Assembly (NCBI GenBank): GCA_014338405.1
Contig: JTDE01022086.1
Span: 8,990-72,989, forward strand
Direction: 5' to 3'
Length of the DNA stretch: 64,000 nt
Source of the DNA: Paragonimus skrjabini miyazakii
Taxonomy: Eukaryota; Platyhelminthes; Trematoda; Plagiorchiida; Troglotrematidae
The notes below the pieces were generated by a model. It saw only the letters and a program-made list of their open reading frames with translations. It was not told where the DNA came from and did not search any database. Both the position numbers and the translations under genes were made by a program. Of this stretch, positions 63,011 to 64,000 are shown piece by piece; within the stretch, counting starts at the first letter, position 1, and every line of letters begins with the position of its first letter.

Positions 63011-64000
63011 TGATCCATAAGGACCAAGTTACTTTTGTCAGTCGACCAGATAGCAACTAGTAAGTGAACTCAATCATGAATACCTTGAATTGTGGGAATA
63101 TCCATACGAGCATGGACGCACTCACAGTTGAAGTTCTAACCTTGTACCCTTTCATCTTAGTACGAAATCCTGATCAATCAACCAGACTATCACGTTCGAA
63201 TCTTGGTGATTATAGTACGAAATTGCAATCTGTTTACGCTCCTCATTTTCTTTTCTTTCGTTGCTGGCTCGGATAATATTTTGTGAAAAATTTCCACACG
63301 GTATATTATGCTCTCCAGAACCTTCTAGGAATTTCAGTGCCGCTCATCTACTTAGATTCATCTCAGAAGTATCACATCTTGCCTCTCGATGTCAGTCTGT
63401 ATAGCGCAGTTACAGCGCTTGTTTGAATCATATACCACTCAGAATTTGATTCTTTATATACCCGGCTTGTATCCTGACTAATGCTGGAAGGAACAGCAGT
63501 CTGTGGAAAGAATGTATCATTTTCTAGGAGTAACTTTAAAACCAGCATCCTTCGAAGCATCTCCAATGGCACCATGGTTATTTATTCTTCGAAATGAAGG
63601 TTGTATGTCACACCTGTCTTAGTAGACAGCTCTGAAGAATGATTGCCCACAATTGTCTTTTTGCCCTCTATTCGTAAGATTGGGTTTACTTCTTATATCA
63701 GCATCGTCATCGCTTGATGGTACATCTTGCGGTAAATCTCTTCACAACCATATCATAAAATGAGTCAAAGGTGAAGGGCATCTAAATGTCGTTTCTTTTC
63801 TCATACCGAAGCAAACGGTTATCTACTAAAACATGATCATCATTGCCCAAATCGTATGTGCGCAGCGCAGCAAAATTTTCACTTGAACATCCTGTGCAGT
63901 TCTGCTTGCTTCTGTCTCTTTTGGCTAACATCGTCTGTCCCTTCTGGCCTGCTGGGCATAGGTTACTCAATAAAGACTTGCCCGATCTTGTATATTTCGT
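63011..64000. other. Non-coding end of window, unassigned minus-strand frames
   Basis: Minus-strand frames at 63372-63575 and 63782-63970 (the latter with NCTGCSSENFAALRTYDLGNDD) look protein-like and may be part of a decayed element continuing beyond 64000. The family was not recognised. Confidence 0.25.

Noticed and set aside
1..64000. CRISPR arrays, operons, riboswitches or phage-type genes
   Set aside because: No regularly spaced repeats, no gene clusters with ribosome sites, and all coding remnants are eukaryotic retroelements or spliced exons.

Overview
The window looks like a stretch of flatworm (probably digenean trematode) nuclear genome. It has no dense gene array, operons or bacterial signals. 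It is moderately AT-rich and mostly non-coding, and it is littered with decayed retroelements: Penelope-like reverse transcriptases, RTE/CR1-type LINEs, LTRs with TG...CA ends, and a tRNA-headed short repeat that carries a hammerhead ribozyme. That last combination is best known from the schistosome Sm-alpha elements and animal retrozymes. Species is not resolvable by eye. Two 100-N assembly gaps are present (16505-16604 and 44331-44430).

Host gene content is sparse. Three plus-strand segments at 11247-11386, 35705-35768 and 59647-60034 look like exons of one long-intron gene. The first encodes leucine-rich repeats ending in NPLQSPP. The second encodes a short H-V-F-x-Y-L segment. The third encodes a polar, Ser/Pro-rich stretch containing RRRPDSGY. 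The order and motifs resemble the LRCH (leucine-rich repeat plus calponin homology) family. The second and third segments are phase-compatible; the first junction is less clear. Everything else between these exons would be intron.

The most interesting system is a dispersed non-autonomous element of about 427-434 nt per unit, with six loci on the plus strand or in fold-back form and one on the minus strand. Each unit has a tRNA-like head with A and B boxes, then a type I hammerhead ribozyme (CUGACGA / 5-bp stem II / GAAA / short self-complementary stem III / GUC), then a conserved tail. Insertions at 18 kb, 35 kb and 50 kb hold more than one unit in head-to-tail register. Insertions at 22 kb, 35 kb and 50 kb begin with an inverted piece of the tail, so the DNA can fold back on itself. 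Target-site duplications of about 10-12 bp flank the 18, 22 and 50 kb loci, so each rearranged structure was inserted as one unit. One ribozyme (21990-22034) matches the core perfectly; most others are mutated.

A second highlight is a nested stack at 24.4-31.2 kb. Two halves of an old minus-strand LINE (endonuclease at 30.8-31.15 kb, reverse transcriptase and C-terminus at 24.43-25.62 kb) flank a younger plus-strand LINE (about 26.6-30.37 kb). A solo LTR (26118-26647) sits in or beside the 5' region of the younger LINE. A second LTR of the same family lies at 44070-44648. Degenerate Penelope-like reverse transcriptases occupy 1-930 and 47230-48130, both on the minus strand. All retroelement ORFs are broken by stops, frameshifts or catalytic substitutions. 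The remaining blocks show no gene I can support.
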